A stretch of DNA of 58,744 nt from an uncultured Pelagibacteraceae bacterium. GTDB taxonomy: Bacteria; Pseudomonadota; Alphaproteobacteria; Pelagibacterales; Pelagibacteraceae. The position numbers were made by a program, and so were the translations under genes. Below, piece after piece: positions 44,333-53,570 of the stretch; positions within the stretch are counted from its first letter, which is position 1, and the number at the start of each line of letters is the position of its first letter. The notes beneath the pieces were generated by a model, which was given only the letters and a program-made list of their open reading frames with translations, ran no database searches and was not told the DNA's origin. The DNA lies in assembly GCA_902517175.1 (NCBI GenBank), contig CABYBM010000003.1, positions 1 through 58,744 on the forward strand, in the 5' to 3' direction.

Positions 44333-45403
44333 ATGAAAACTGATTTCAAAAATAAAATTATTAATGGAGACAGCCTAGAAGAATTAAAAAAAATTCCACA
44401 TGAAACTTTTGATTTAATTTTTGCAGACCCGCCATACAATCTTCAATTAAAAGGCGAATTGGTAAGACCAGACAGATCTAAAGTAGATGCTGTAAATGAC
44501 AAATGGGATCAGTTCGAAAATTTCAAAAAATACGATGAGTTTACATATGAGTGGTTATCAGAGTGTAAAAGAATTTTAAAAAAAGATGGAGCAATTTGGG
44601 TTATTGGAAGTTATCACAATATTTTTAGAGTAGGAACTGCAATTCAAAATTTAGGATTTTGGATTTTAAATGATGTAATTTGGAATAAAAATAATCCAAT
44701 GCCTAATTTTAGAGGAACAAGATTTACCAACGCTCATGAAACTTTGATTTGGGCATCTAAAAGTGAAAAATCAAAATATACATTTAATTATCAATCACTA
44801 AAATGTTTGAATGATGATTTACAAATGAGATCAAACTGGGACCTTCCAATTTGCAGTGGTTCAGAAAGATTGAAGAAAAACGGCAAAAAAGTGCATTCAA
44901 CTCAAAAACCAGAGGCTTTACTTCATAGAGTTTTGTTAGCATCTTCGAATAAAAATGACATGATTTTAGACCCCTTTTTAGGTTCAGGTACAACAGCAAC
45001 CGTTGCGAAAAAACTTGGTAGGAATTATTTTGGTATAGAAAAAGAAAAAAATTATTTCAAAGCTGCAGAAAAAAGAATTAAAAATGCAAAACCTATTGAA
45101 GATGATTTACTTGATACTCTTAAAAATAATAGATCAAAACCTAGAATACCATTTGGATCATTAGTGGAACTTGGAATAGTTAAGCCAGGTACTAACATTT
45201 TTGATAATAAGAAAAAAATTAATGCAAAAATTTTGGCTGATGGAAGTATAAAGCATAACCAATCTGAGGGCTCTATTCATAAAGTTGCAGCTACTATTTT
45301 AGGTGCTGAAAGTTGTAATGGATGGACGTATTGGCATTGTAATATTAATGGCAGAATATATCCAATAGACTACTTGAGACAAAGATTAATCTCAAAAAAT
45401 TAA
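44333..45403 (+). CDS. ccrM: Adenine-specific DNA methyltransferase, CcrM-type (GANTC); ATG start preferred over the upstream TTG at 44309
   Basis: IFADPPYNLQLKGELVRPD (DPPY), LDPFLGSGTTATVAKKLGRNYFGIE, CcrM-type C-terminal domain. Confidence 0.93.
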   Translation: MKTDFKNKIINGDSLEELKKIPHETFDLIFADPPYNLQLKGELVRPDRSKVDAVNDKWDQFENFKKYDEFTYEWLSECKRILKKDGAIWVIGSYHNIFRVGTAIQNLGFWILNDVIWNKNNPMPNFRGTRFTNAHETLIWASKSEKSKYTFNYQSLKCLNDDLQMRSNWDLPICSGSERLKKNGKKVHSTQKPEALLHRVLLASSNKNDMILDPFLGSGTTATVAKKLGRNYFGIEKEKNYFKAAEKRIKNAKPIEDDLLDTLKNNRSKPRIPFGSLVELGIVKPGTNIFDNKKKINAKILADGSIKHNQSEGSIHKVAATILGAESCNGWTYWHCNINGRIYPIDYLRQRLISKN

Positions 45404-46551
45404 TTATTGTAAATTTTTCCTAAATAATTTTCTAAGAATTTTTTGTTCTTAGTTAATATTTTTAATCCCATATTCCTAAAGAAAACTATAATTGGATTTG
45501 ATGCATGAAATGTAAATTGATTTAGTTTTGATCTATTATTGATCATTTTTACTCTTGAAACTCTTTTACTATAATAATCAGATTTGTTATTTATAGTGCT
45601 TTCAAATAATTCTGATGCACCTTCAATAGATTGTGAGGCTCCTTGTGCAAAAGAAGGTGGAAAAGCAAAAAAAGCATCTCCGACAAGATCGATATTTTCA
45701 TCTGATTCATGAAAATCTTTACTAACAAAAACTGGGAAGCACTTTATATTATTTAGGTTATTTAAAATTGAAGAAGAAATTTTATTTTGTAATTTGTTTT
45801 TAATTCCATTGATAAAAACTTTTTCTTCAAAAAGGCCATAGTTTTTTAGCTCATTTGCGGTTAATTGATGCTTTAAAACACCAATAAAATTCAATTCTCC
45901 ACTACTATTATCAATTGGGTAAATAACATAATGGAAATCAGGACCTACAAATAAAGAAATGTTCATTTCATTTAAATTATTTAGGTTGGCCCGAGCAATT
46001 TTACCTCTAATTGCAATACAATTATCATAAGTTGGTTGAATTTGATTATTAGAAATTAAGGATTTTCCTTTAGAAAAAATACCGTCAGAAATAATTAGAT
46101 GGTCACAAACAAAATTTTGATTGTTATTAAAAGTTAAATTTATTTGATCATTTTTTTTTTCGATTTTCTCAATGCTATGTTCATATTTTACATCCTGTTC
46201 ATCTAATCTATTTTTTAAAAATTCAACTAATATAGATCTTTTCATTGTGGTGTATTTACAATCTTCAGAATTATATTCAGAAATATTCAAATCAGATATT
46301 TTTTTTTGATTTTTAATCTCATAAAAATCAATTTTTTCAGGATTAAACTTTTCCTTCTTTTCTATTTCATTAAACCCAATTTTGTTTAAAAGCTTGATAC
46401 TATTGGTTGAAAGTTGAATTCCATACCCCTCTTCTAACTCTATTGAGTGCTTTTTTTCAAATATTGTAAGTTGATAATCTGGATTTTCTTTAAATAAATT
46501 AGCAATGAATAAACCTGAAATTCCTGCTCCTATAATTCCAATTTTTTTCAT
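45400..46551 (-). CDS. FAD-dependent monooxygenase (PHBH/UbiH-like)
   Basis: IGIIGAGISGLFIANLF, VGDAFFAFPPSFAQGASQSIEGASEL. Confidence 0.85.
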   Translation of the reverse strand: MKKIGIIGAGISGLFIANLFKENPDYQLTIFEKKHSIELEEGYGIQLSTNSIKLLNKIGFNEIEKKEKFNPEKIDFYEIKNQKKISDLNISEYNSEDCKYTTMKRSILVEFLKNRLDEQDVKYEHSIEKIEKKNDQINLTFNNNQNFVCDHLIISDGIFSKGKSLISNNQIQPTYDNCIAIRGKIARANLNNLNEMNISLFVGPDFHYVIYPIDNSSGELNFIGVLKHQLTANELKNYGLFEEKVFINGIKNKLQNKISSSILNNLNNIKCFPVFVSKDFHESDENIDLVGDAFFAFPPSFAQGASQSIEGASELFESTINNKSDYYSKRVSRVKMINNRSKLNQFTFHASNPIIVFFRNMGLKILTKNKKFLENYLGKIYNN

Positions 46552-47531
46552 TTATTACTTTCTAGGTATCTAACAATTCTTTTTGTAAAAGTGGGCAATG
46601 TATAGGTTTTTAACTTCTTGGGATCAATCCAGTGGGAAGTTGGCAATGAACTTACTTTATTTTTATGCTCAATTTTTATATTCATATTCATATTAGACAT
46701 CTTAAAATTAACTATATCTGTTGAGCTTATAGGCTTTGATAATTCATACATGGGAAAAATACTAAAATTTTTCAAAAAATTAAATTTAGTATTTTTAATC
46801 AAAAGATATTTATTTTTATCTTTATATACTTTTAGTAAATAATATTTATTGTTATTCTTTTTTTTGATTTTAGTAAGTAGAAAATCTTTTTTTTTTAAAG
46901 CAATACATTTACTTGAAATTGGACATTGTTCACAATGAGGATTATTCGGTTTGCAGATTAAAGCTCCTAGTTCCATTAAGGCTTGAGCATAATCACTTGC
47001 CCTACTTGAATACCCAAAGATTTCTTTTTTCTTGATTAAGTTCTCTTTATTAATTTTGTTTTCTTTTTTTAAATATAAATATCTTTTAAGAACTCTTTCA
47101 ATGTTTCCGTCTAAAGGGATAATGCGTTGATTAAAAGCTATAGCTGATATTGCACTAGCAGTGTAATCACCAATACCTGGAAGAGATTTTAAATCTGAAT
47201 AGTTTCTTGGAAGTTTTTTATCAAATTTTTTAATAACTAATAGAGCAGTTTTTTTTAAGTTTCTAACCCTAGAATAATAGCCAAGTCCCTCCCAAAGCTT
47301 AATCAGTTTTTGATTTTCGAAATTTGCTAAAGTCTCTAAGTCAGGAATATTTTTTATAAATCTATTAAAGTAAGGAATTACTGTTGCTACCTGAGTTTGC
47401 TGTAACATAAATTCACTAACTAATGTGTAATATTGCTTTTTTTTATGAGAAACTTTTTTTCTCCAGGGTAAAACTCGCTTATTTATGTCATACCAATTAA
47501 GAATTTTATTTGTTATTATTTGATCTTTCAT
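46548..47531 (-). CDS. mutY: A/G-specific adenine glycosylase
   Basis: FMLQQTQVATVIPYF, LPGIGDYTASAI, CKPNNPHCEQCPISSKC (C-x6-C-x2-C-x5-C Fe-S loop). Confidence 0.95.
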   Translation of the reverse strand: MKDQIITNKILNWYDINKRVLPWRKKVSHKKKQYYTLVSEFMLQQTQVATVIPYFNRFIKNIPDLETLANFENQKLIKLWEGLGYYSRVRNLKKTALLVIKKFDKKLPRNYSDLKSLPGIGDYTASAISAIAFNQRIIPLDGNIERVLKRYLYLKKENKINKENLIKKKEIFGYSSRASDYAQALMELGALICKPNNPHCEQCPISSKCIALKKKDFLLTKIKKKNNNKYYLLKVYKDKNKYLLIKNTKFNFLKNFSIFPMYELSKPISSTDIVNFKMSNMNMNIKIEHKNKVSSLPTSHWIDPKKLKTYTLPTFTKRIVRYLESNK

Positions 47532-48020
47532 ATGCAATTTAAAAATAATACTAAGCAGAGAAATGTCTCCATTCAAGGCTTAAGATCTTTTAAAGACACT
47601 TTGCCAAAAAATGTAAAAAGGATTATTAATAAAAAAGGTCATATTTATTCAGAAACCCTGAGTAATTGGAAATACCTTGTAGGTGACGAGTTATTCAAGT
47701 GCTGCTATCCAAAAACATTTAAAAGTTCAAATAAATTTGGTGTAAGTACATTAGTGATAATGGTCAAAAGAGGTCACGAAGTTGACATAGAGTATTCTAA
47801 AAAAGATATTTTAAATAAGATGAATGCTTATTTTGGTTATGAGGTTGTTGAGAAACTTAAATTTATTAGTTTTGATGATGAACAAAAAGTTTCCCCTAAA
47901 CTAGAAATTAATGAGAAAAATGTGACAATAAATAGATATAAAGACAAAATCAGTGATGTTAAAAATGAAAAAATTAAACAATCATTATTAGAGCTAACTA
48001 AAGTTTTTAAAAAAAAATGA
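47532..48020 (+). CDS. DUF721/DciA-like protein
   Basis: NWKYLVGDELFKCCYPKTFK...STLVIMVKRGHEVDIEYSKKDILNKMNAYFGYEVVEKLKF; mutY-DUF721-dsbA-smc order common in alphaproteobacteria. Confidence 0.75.
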   Translation: MQFKNNTKQRNVSIQGLRSFKDTLPKNVKRIINKKGHIYSETLSNWKYLVGDELFKCCYPKTFKSSNKFGVSTLVIMVKRGHEVDIEYSKKDILNKMNAYFGYEVVEKLKFISFDDEQKVSPKLEINEKNVTINRYKDKISDVKNEKIKQSLLELTKVFKKK

Positions 48021-48595
48021 AAAAAATTTTAATAATTTCAATATTTTTTTTCTTCAGTACTTTAAGTACTCAAGCTGACGAAATTAAAAGAATTCTTGTA
48101 GGAAATCAGAGTGCAAAAATATCTATTATTGCTTTTGAATCTTTAACTTGTAGCCACTGTGCTAACTTTCATAAAGAAGTTTTTCCTTTATTAAAAAAAG
48201 AATATTTAGATACAGGTTTAGCCAAAATTGAATTTAGACATTTTCCGCTAGACATTGCTGCTTTTAATGCATCAAAAGTTGCCCAATGTAAAAATGATGG
48301 GAACGCAGAGATATTGGAAAGTTTATATGCTAATCAACAAAAGTGGGTAAAAGGAAGTTCAGTTGAGGAGGCAAATATTAATCTAAAAAAATTTTTATCA
48401 ACAGAAGGTTTCAATATTGATTTCGAAAGCTGTATTAACAACAAGCAAATTGAAGATTTTGTATTAAATGACCGAATCGATGGAGCTAAAAACTTCAAAG
48501 TAAATGCTACCCCTACGATAATAATTAATAACGAAAAGTTTGATAAAACCTTAAATTACAAAAATTTAAAAAAAGCTCTTGAAAAACTGATATAA
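48017..48595 (+). CDS. DsbA-family thioredoxin-fold protein
   Basis: Signal peptide; FESLTCSHCANFHKEVFP (CSHC); NATPTIIINNEKF (cis-Pro). Confidence 0.92.
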   Translation: MKKILIISIFFFFSTLSTQADEIKRILVGNQSAKISIIAFESLTCSHCANFHKEVFPLLKKEYLDTGLAKIEFRHFPLDIAAFNASKVAQCKNDGNAEILESLYANQQKWVKGSSVEEANINLKKFLSTEGFNIDFESCINNKQIEDFVLNDRIDGAKNFKVNATPTIIINNEKFDKTLNYKNLKKALEKLI

Positions 48596-48603
48596 GTTTG
48601 TTC

Positions 48604-51177
48604 ATGGAGTTTAAAAAAATCCAATTAAATGGATTTAAATCTTTTGCAGAAAAAGCCGACTTTTTAATCGAAGATGGTTTAACTGGTATTGTTGGACCTA
48701 ACGGGTGTGGAAAATCTAATATAGTTGAGTCTCTAAGATGGGCAATGGGTGAAACATCAGCAAAAAGTATGCGTGGATCTGGAATGGAGGATGTAATTTT
48801 TTCAGGCACATCAAATAAAGCTTCAAAGAATATTGCCGAAGTAACAATAGAAGTTGAAAATAAAGATAAAGAAGGTCCAATTCAGTATCGAGAGCATGAT
48901 CAAGTTCAAATTAAAAGAAAAATAGAAAAAGATAAAGGTTCTAAATTTTACATTAACGGTAAAGAAGTGCGAGCTAGAGATGCTCAAATGTTTTTTGCTG
49001 ATCTATCTACTGGTGCACATTCGCCTTCAATGATTAGTCAAGGAAGAATTGGAGCCTTAGTAACTGCAAAACCTACAGATCGAAGAGCAATATTAGAGGA
49101 AGCTGCAGGTATTTCTGGGCTGCATGTGAGGAGGCATGAAGCTGAATTAAGATTGGGAGCAGCAGAAAACAATCTTAAAAGAGCTGATGAGCTTAGAAGA
49201 CAACAAGAAAAACAATTAGCAAATCTTCAAAAACAAGCAGAGGAAGCTACAAAATATAAACTTATTTCTGAAGAAATAAAAAAAATTGAGGCCGGTTTAT
49301 ATTATTTAAAATTAATTGAGATAGACAAAGAAATCAGGATAGAAAATGAAATAAATAATGAGGCTGAAGGTGAAGTTGATGGATTTAATACTAAAATATC
49401 AGAGCTGGAAAGTTTAATAAAACTTTCCACTAATAAAATTTCACCACTTAGAGAAAAAAATATAGAAAATTTGTCAAGAATTCAAAGACTTAATCTAGAG
49501 CTTCAAAGTTTAGATGAAGAAAACACAAGAACTCAAGATGAAATCGAAACTATTAAAAAATCAATTCAAACTCTTGATGACGATATCGCAAGAGAAAAAG
49601 GGATAATTATTGACGCAAATTCTAATGAAAAAAGACTAAAAGAGGAAAAATCAGATTTAGTAGAGACTGACTCTAAATATTTTGAAACAGAAAAGCTTTC
49701 TAACGAGGAGCTAGAAGTAGAAAAAAATAGATTAAAGGAAGAACAAAAAGCTGTTGAAGATGTTATAAATAGCTTTGCTGACCAGACGATCAATATTAGC
49801 TTGGGTCCAATCAAAAATGTGCAAAATTCAATCCTAAGGGTTAAAGAATTAATTGATAGTAATGAAATTAATCAGGCGGTTACTATACTAGAAAGATGTA
49901 ACATGGAGCTTAATAATTTTTTGAATGACCTAAAAGATGACAAATCTAGGAATGAATTATTAAGTGTTAATGAAAAATCTCAAAATATAAAATTACTGCA
50001 AGAAAAATATGCTGATGCTTATAGTAAAAATCAATCTATCAAAAATGAGTCTATAAAAAGAAATGAAAGAATTAAAACCATTGAAACTGAAATTGAAAGT
50101 TGGAAAAATTTATTATCAAATTCAGAGAAAATGGTTTTAGAACTTACTGAAAGAAAAAATAAATTATCATCTCAATTGAATGATTTAGAAAATCAACCAA
50201 GAGTTCACGCTGAACGAAAAGGTCAAATTTCAGAAAATTTAAGAATTTCTGATAAGGAAAAAATTGATAACGAACTAATTATTGATGAAACTGATAAAAA
50301 AATTGAAACTTTAAGAGGTGAATTAAATGAAATTCAAGAGCAATCAATACAAATCAGAGAAAGAAAAGCTAGTTCAGGAGCAACTATTGAAGGTCTTAAA
50401 AAAAGAAAAAGAGATTTATTAGACCGTATAAGTTCTGAACTGAATCTTAATGAAGAAAATATTTTAGAGAATTCAAATTTAAATGGTGTTGATGAGCTCC
50501 CCAACGCTGTTAATCAAGAAGATGCGTTAGATAAAAAGAAGCAAGAAAGAGAAAGGTTTGGCTCCGTAAATTTAAAAGCAGATGAAGAAACTAATAAATA
50601 TAAGGAAGAGATTAAGAAAATGGAGCAAGATCGAGCAGATTTAGTAACAGCTATTGTAAAATTAAAAGATAGCATAAATGAACTTAATCGAAAAGGACGT
50701 GAAAGATTAATAGAGGCTTTCGAGAAAGTTAATAGAAAGTTTAATGAGGTCTATACAAAATTGTTTAATGGAGGAAATGCAAAATTAGAATTGGTTGACT
50801 CTGATGATCCTCTTGAGGCAGGATTAGAGATGTTAGTAAGCCCTCCTGGAAAAAGATTGCAATCAATAACCTTATTATCTGGAGGAGAACAAGCACTAAC
50901 GGCACTTTCTTTGATTTTCGCAGTATTTTTAACTAACCCATCTCCAATTTGTGTTTTGGATGAAGTTGATGCTCCGCTGGATGACGCAAATGTAACAAGA
51001 TTTTGCAGTCTACTTGAAGAGTTGACTAAAATAACAAATACTAAATTTATCATTGTAACTCATCATGCTTTAACCATGTCTAAAATGAATAGATTATATG
51101 GGGTAACTATGCCTCAAAAGGGTATTAGTCAGTTAGTTGCAGTTGATTTACAAAAAGCAGAGAGTATGGTTGCCTAA
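48604..51177 (+). CDS. smc: Chromosome segregation protein SMC, short form
   Basis: Walker A GIVGPNGCGKSNIVESLRWAMGE, signature LLSGGEQALTALSLIFA, Walker B ICVLDEVDAPLDDANV, coiled coils between; 857 aa from this ATG (859 aa from the track start). Confidence 0.93.
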   Translation: MEFKKIQLNGFKSFAEKADFLIEDGLTGIVGPNGCGKSNIVESLRWAMGETSAKSMRGSGMEDVIFSGTSNKASKNIAEVTIEVENKDKEGPIQYREHDQVQIKRKIEKDKGSKFYINGKEVRARDAQMFFADLSTGAHSPSMISQGRIGALVTAKPTDRRAILEEAAGISGLHVRRHEAELRLGAAENNLKRADELRRQQEKQLANLQKQAEEATKYKLISEEIKKIEAGLYYLKLIEIDKEIRIENEINNEAEGEVDGFNTKISELESLIKLSTNKISPLREKNIENLSRIQRLNLELQSLDEENTRTQDEIETIKKSIQTLDDDIAREKGIIIDANSNEKRLKEEKSDLVETDSKYFETEKLSNEELEVEKNRLKEEQKAVEDVINSFADQTINISLGPIKNVQNSILRVKELIDSNEINQAVTILERCNMELNNFLNDLKDDKSRNELLSVNEKSQNIKLLQEKYADAYSKNQSIKNESIKRNERIKTIETEIESWKNLLSNSEKMVLELTERKNKLSSQLNDLENQPRVHAERKGQISENLRISDKEKIDNELIIDETDKKIETLRGELNEIQEQSIQIRERKASSGATIEGLKKRKRDLLDRISSELNLNEENILENSNLNGVDELPNAVNQEDALDKKKQERERFGSVNLKADEETNKYKEEIKKMEQDRADLVTAIVKLKDSINELNRKGRERLIEAFEKVNRKFNEVYTKLFNGGNAKLELVDSDDPLEAGLEMLVSPPGKRLQSITLLSGGEQALTALSLIFAVFLTNPSPICVLDEVDAPLDDANVTRFCSLLEELTKITNTKFIIVTHHALTMSKMNRLYGVTMPQKGISQLVAVDLQKAESMVA

Positions 51178-51186
51178 GCTATACAA

Positions 51187-51462
51187 ATGCCAAATGATCC
51201 GTTAAAAACTCGCCTAGAGATTGCAAAAAACAAGGTTTCTAAGAAAAATCTTTTTGATAAAAAAAGTAATCCCTCACCTATTGGTACAGCCTTTAAATTA
51301 AGCACTGAACTGGTCGCTGCGGTTGCTGTAGGGACAATTATTGGGTTTATTTTTGATAAGACCTTTGGTACTAAACCTTGGTTTATATTAATATTTTTTT
51401 TTGTGGGTGTAGTTGCTGGAATAACGAACGTAATTAGATCTGCAAAAAATATGCAAAAATAA
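51187..51462 (+). CDS. atpI: ATP synthase accessory protein AtpI
   Basis: Small two-TM protein (AVGTIIGFIFDKTFGTKPWFILIFFFVGVVAGITNV) directly upstream of atpB. Confidence 0.88.
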   Translation: MPNDPLKTRLEIAKNKVSKKNLFDKKSNPSPIGTAFKLSTELVAAVAVGTIIGFIFDKTFGTKPWFILIFFFVGVVAGITNVIRSAKNMQK

Positions 51463-51468
51463 GTATTT

Positions 51469-52203
51469 ATGGCAGCAAATCCTATGTCTCAATTCGATGT
51501 ATATCGAATTGGACCTGAAATAAAAGTTGGAGCATTTGATATATCATTTACTAACGCCAGTTTGTTTATGATTATTAGTACAGTTTCGATTTTACTTGTG
51601 TTTAATTTGGGCTCAAAAAGAAATTCAGTATTACCAAATAAAATGCAACTACTAGCAGAGCTTAGTTATACATTTGTTGCAAAAATGATAAGTGATACAG
51701 CTGGATCAAAAGCAAAACCCTATTTTGCGTTTATATTTTCTTTATTCATGTTTGTTCTATTTTGTAACATGTTTGGTATGATCCCTTACACATTTACTGT
51801 AACGAGTCATATAATCGTTACATTTATTTTAGCGTCATTTATTTTTATTGGAGTGACAATTATTGGCTTTATCAAACATGGATTTGGTTATCTTAAATTA
51901 TTTGTACCTAGTGGGGTACCAGCTGTGCTACTACCCTTAATAGTAGTCATAGAAATTATATCTTATTTAAGTAGACCAATAAGTTTATCAGTTCGATTAT
52001 TTGCAAATATGATGGCTGGTCACACAATGATGAAAGTTTTCGGAGGCTTTGTGATAAGTCTTGGATTAGTCGGTGGTTGGCTTCCACTGAGTTTTTCGGT
52101 TGCATTAACAGGTTTAGAGATCTTAGTTGCTTTTCTTCAAGCTTATGTTTTTGCAATCTTAACCTGCATCTATTTAAATGATGCATTAAATTTACACCAT
52201 TAA
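51469..52203 (+). CDS. atpB: F1Fo ATP synthase subunit a
   Basis: FCNMFGMIPYTFTVTSHI, SLSVRLFANMMAGHTMMKV, FLQAYVFAILTCIYLNDAL. Confidence 0.97.
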   Translation: MAANPMSQFDVYRIGPEIKVGAFDISFTNASLFMIISTVSILLVFNLGSKRNSVLPNKMQLLAELSYTFVAKMISDTAGSKAKPYFAFIFSLFMFVLFCNMFGMIPYTFTVTSHIIVTFILASFIFIGVTIIGFIKHGFGYLKLFVPSGVPAVLLPLIVVIEIISYLSRPISLSVRLFANMMAGHTMMKVFGGFVISLGLVGGWLPLSFSVALTGLEILVAFLQAYVFAILTCIYLNDALNLHH

Positions 52204-52208
52204 TTAAC

Positions 52209-52216
52209 AAAGGAGG
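52209..52216 (+). promoter_or_regulatory. Strong Shine-Dalgarno of atpE
   Basis: AAAGGAGG ending 5 nt before the ATG at 52222. Confidence 0.8.
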
Positions 52217-52221
52217 AAATA

Positions 52222-52449
52222 ATGGAATTAGAAGCAGCAAAAATGATCGGAGCTGGTTTAGCAGCAATTGCTTTAGCAGGTGCCGGTGTAGGTATCGGAA
52301 TAATTTTTGGAAATTATTTGTCTGGAGCGATGAGAAATCCGTCTGCAGCACAAAAACAGTTTCCTAATTTGCTTTTAGGTTTCGCTCTTGCGGAAGCTAC
52401 AGGATTATTTGGATTAGTAGTTGCATTAATCATTTTATTTGCGTTTTAA
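52222..52449 (+). CDS. atpE: F1Fo ATP synthase subunit c
   Basis: GAGVGIGIIFGNYLSGAMRNPSA, ion-site helix FALAEATGLFGLVVALIILF. Confidence 0.97.
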   Translation: MELEAAKMIGAGLAAIALAGAGVGIGIIFGNYLSGAMRNPSAAQKQFPNLLLGFALAEATGLFGLVVALIILFAF

Positions 52450-52453
52450 ATTA

Positions 52454-53044
52454 ATGATTAAAAAAATATATTTTCAGTCGATATTTTTTAGCTTCTTATT
52501 TTTTAAAGAAGCTTTTGCAGCTGAAAGCGGAGGTATGCCTCAATTAAATCCTGAGTTTTGGATTTCTCAAATTTTTTGGTTAATACTTACATTTGGAATT
52601 ATGTATGCTGTTTTGTCAAAATTCATACTACCAAAAATTAGTAACAATTTAGAGTCGAGAAAATCTCAAATTTTAGAAAATATTGAGGCCGCAGAAAAAC
52701 AAAGAGAAGATAGTGAGGCTAAGCTTAAAGAATATGATGAAATTATATTAAAAAGGAAGAGTGAGGCTAAAACTATGTTTAATCAAACAAGAGAAAAAGC
52801 GCTAAAAGATATAATGGCTAAAAAAGAAGTTTTAGATCAGCAAATTGATGATGAAATTAATAAAGCTGAAAAAGAAATAGAAGTATTAAGAGTTAGCGCT
52901 CCAGATAAAATAAATAAAATAGCAATTGAGACTTCTTCAGAACTTTTAGAAAAGTTAATTGGTTCTGGAGTAAACAGTAGTAGCATATCTGCAATTGTTG
53001 ATGATCTATCAAAAAGAAATGGGGATAAATACTATGGTAATTGA
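52454..53044 (+). CDS. atpG: F1Fo ATP synthase subunit b'
   Basis: ESGGMPQLNPEFWISQIFWLILTFGIMYAVLSKFILPKI then coiled coil; position after subunit c. Confidence 0.9.
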   Translation: MIKKIYFQSIFFSFLFFKEAFAAESGGMPQLNPEFWISQIFWLILTFGIMYAVLSKFILPKISNNLESRKSQILENIEAAEKQREDSEAKLKEYDEIILKRKSEAKTMFNQTREKALKDIMAKKEVLDQQIDDEINKAEKEIEVLRVSAPDKINKIAIETSSELLEKLIGSGVNSSSISAIVDDLSKRNGDKYYGN

Positions 53045-53531
53045 TGCAACATTTTGGGTAGCAGTATCATTTGTAATTTTTTTTGGTGCTTTAATTTATT
53101 TAAAAATTCCACAAAAAGTTTCTCAAATTTTAGATAAGATGATCTCTGATATTAAAAATGAAATTAATGAGAGTGAAAAATTAAGAACTGAAGCAAAAAA
53201 TTTACTAGATAATGCACAAAAAAAATTAGATACCGCTCAAACGGTTAGTAATGATATTTTAGATCAAGCAAAAAAAGACTCGGATAGATTGGTAATAGAA
53301 TTGAACGATAAATTCCATAAATCTTCTGAGATAAAAAAAAATCTTGCTGAAAATAAAATAAGTCAAATGAAAGAAGCAGCTATAAAAGAGATAAAAGATG
53401 CTTCAATTAAAATAGCAGTGGACTCAGTTAAAAAAATTATATCCACATCAGTAGATAAATCAAAACTCGATGCTGTATTTCAAAAAAATTTAGATGAGAC
53501 TAAAGAGCAGCTAAAAAAAATTAGCTCATAA
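53034..53531 (+). CDS. atpF: F1Fo ATP synthase subunit b (start moved to MVIDATFW)
   Basis: MVIDATFWVAVSFVIFFGALIYLKIPQKV TM then coiled coil. Confidence 0.92.
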   Translation: MVIDATFWVAVSFVIFFGALIYLKIPQKVSQILDKMISDIKNEINESEKLRTEAKNLLDNAQKKLDTAQTVSNDILDQAKKDSDRLVIELNDKFHKSSEIKKNLAENKISQMKEAAIKEIKDASIKIAVDSVKKIISTSVDKSKLDAVFQKNLDETKEQLKKISS

Positions 53532-53570
53532 TACACTTACAATTTCCAAAAAAAACTATAAATTATTAAT

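Noticed and set aside
51956-52351. 131-aa antisense ORF over atpB/atpE
   Set aside because: Fully antisense to two highly conserved Fo genes; low-complexity Leu-rich text.
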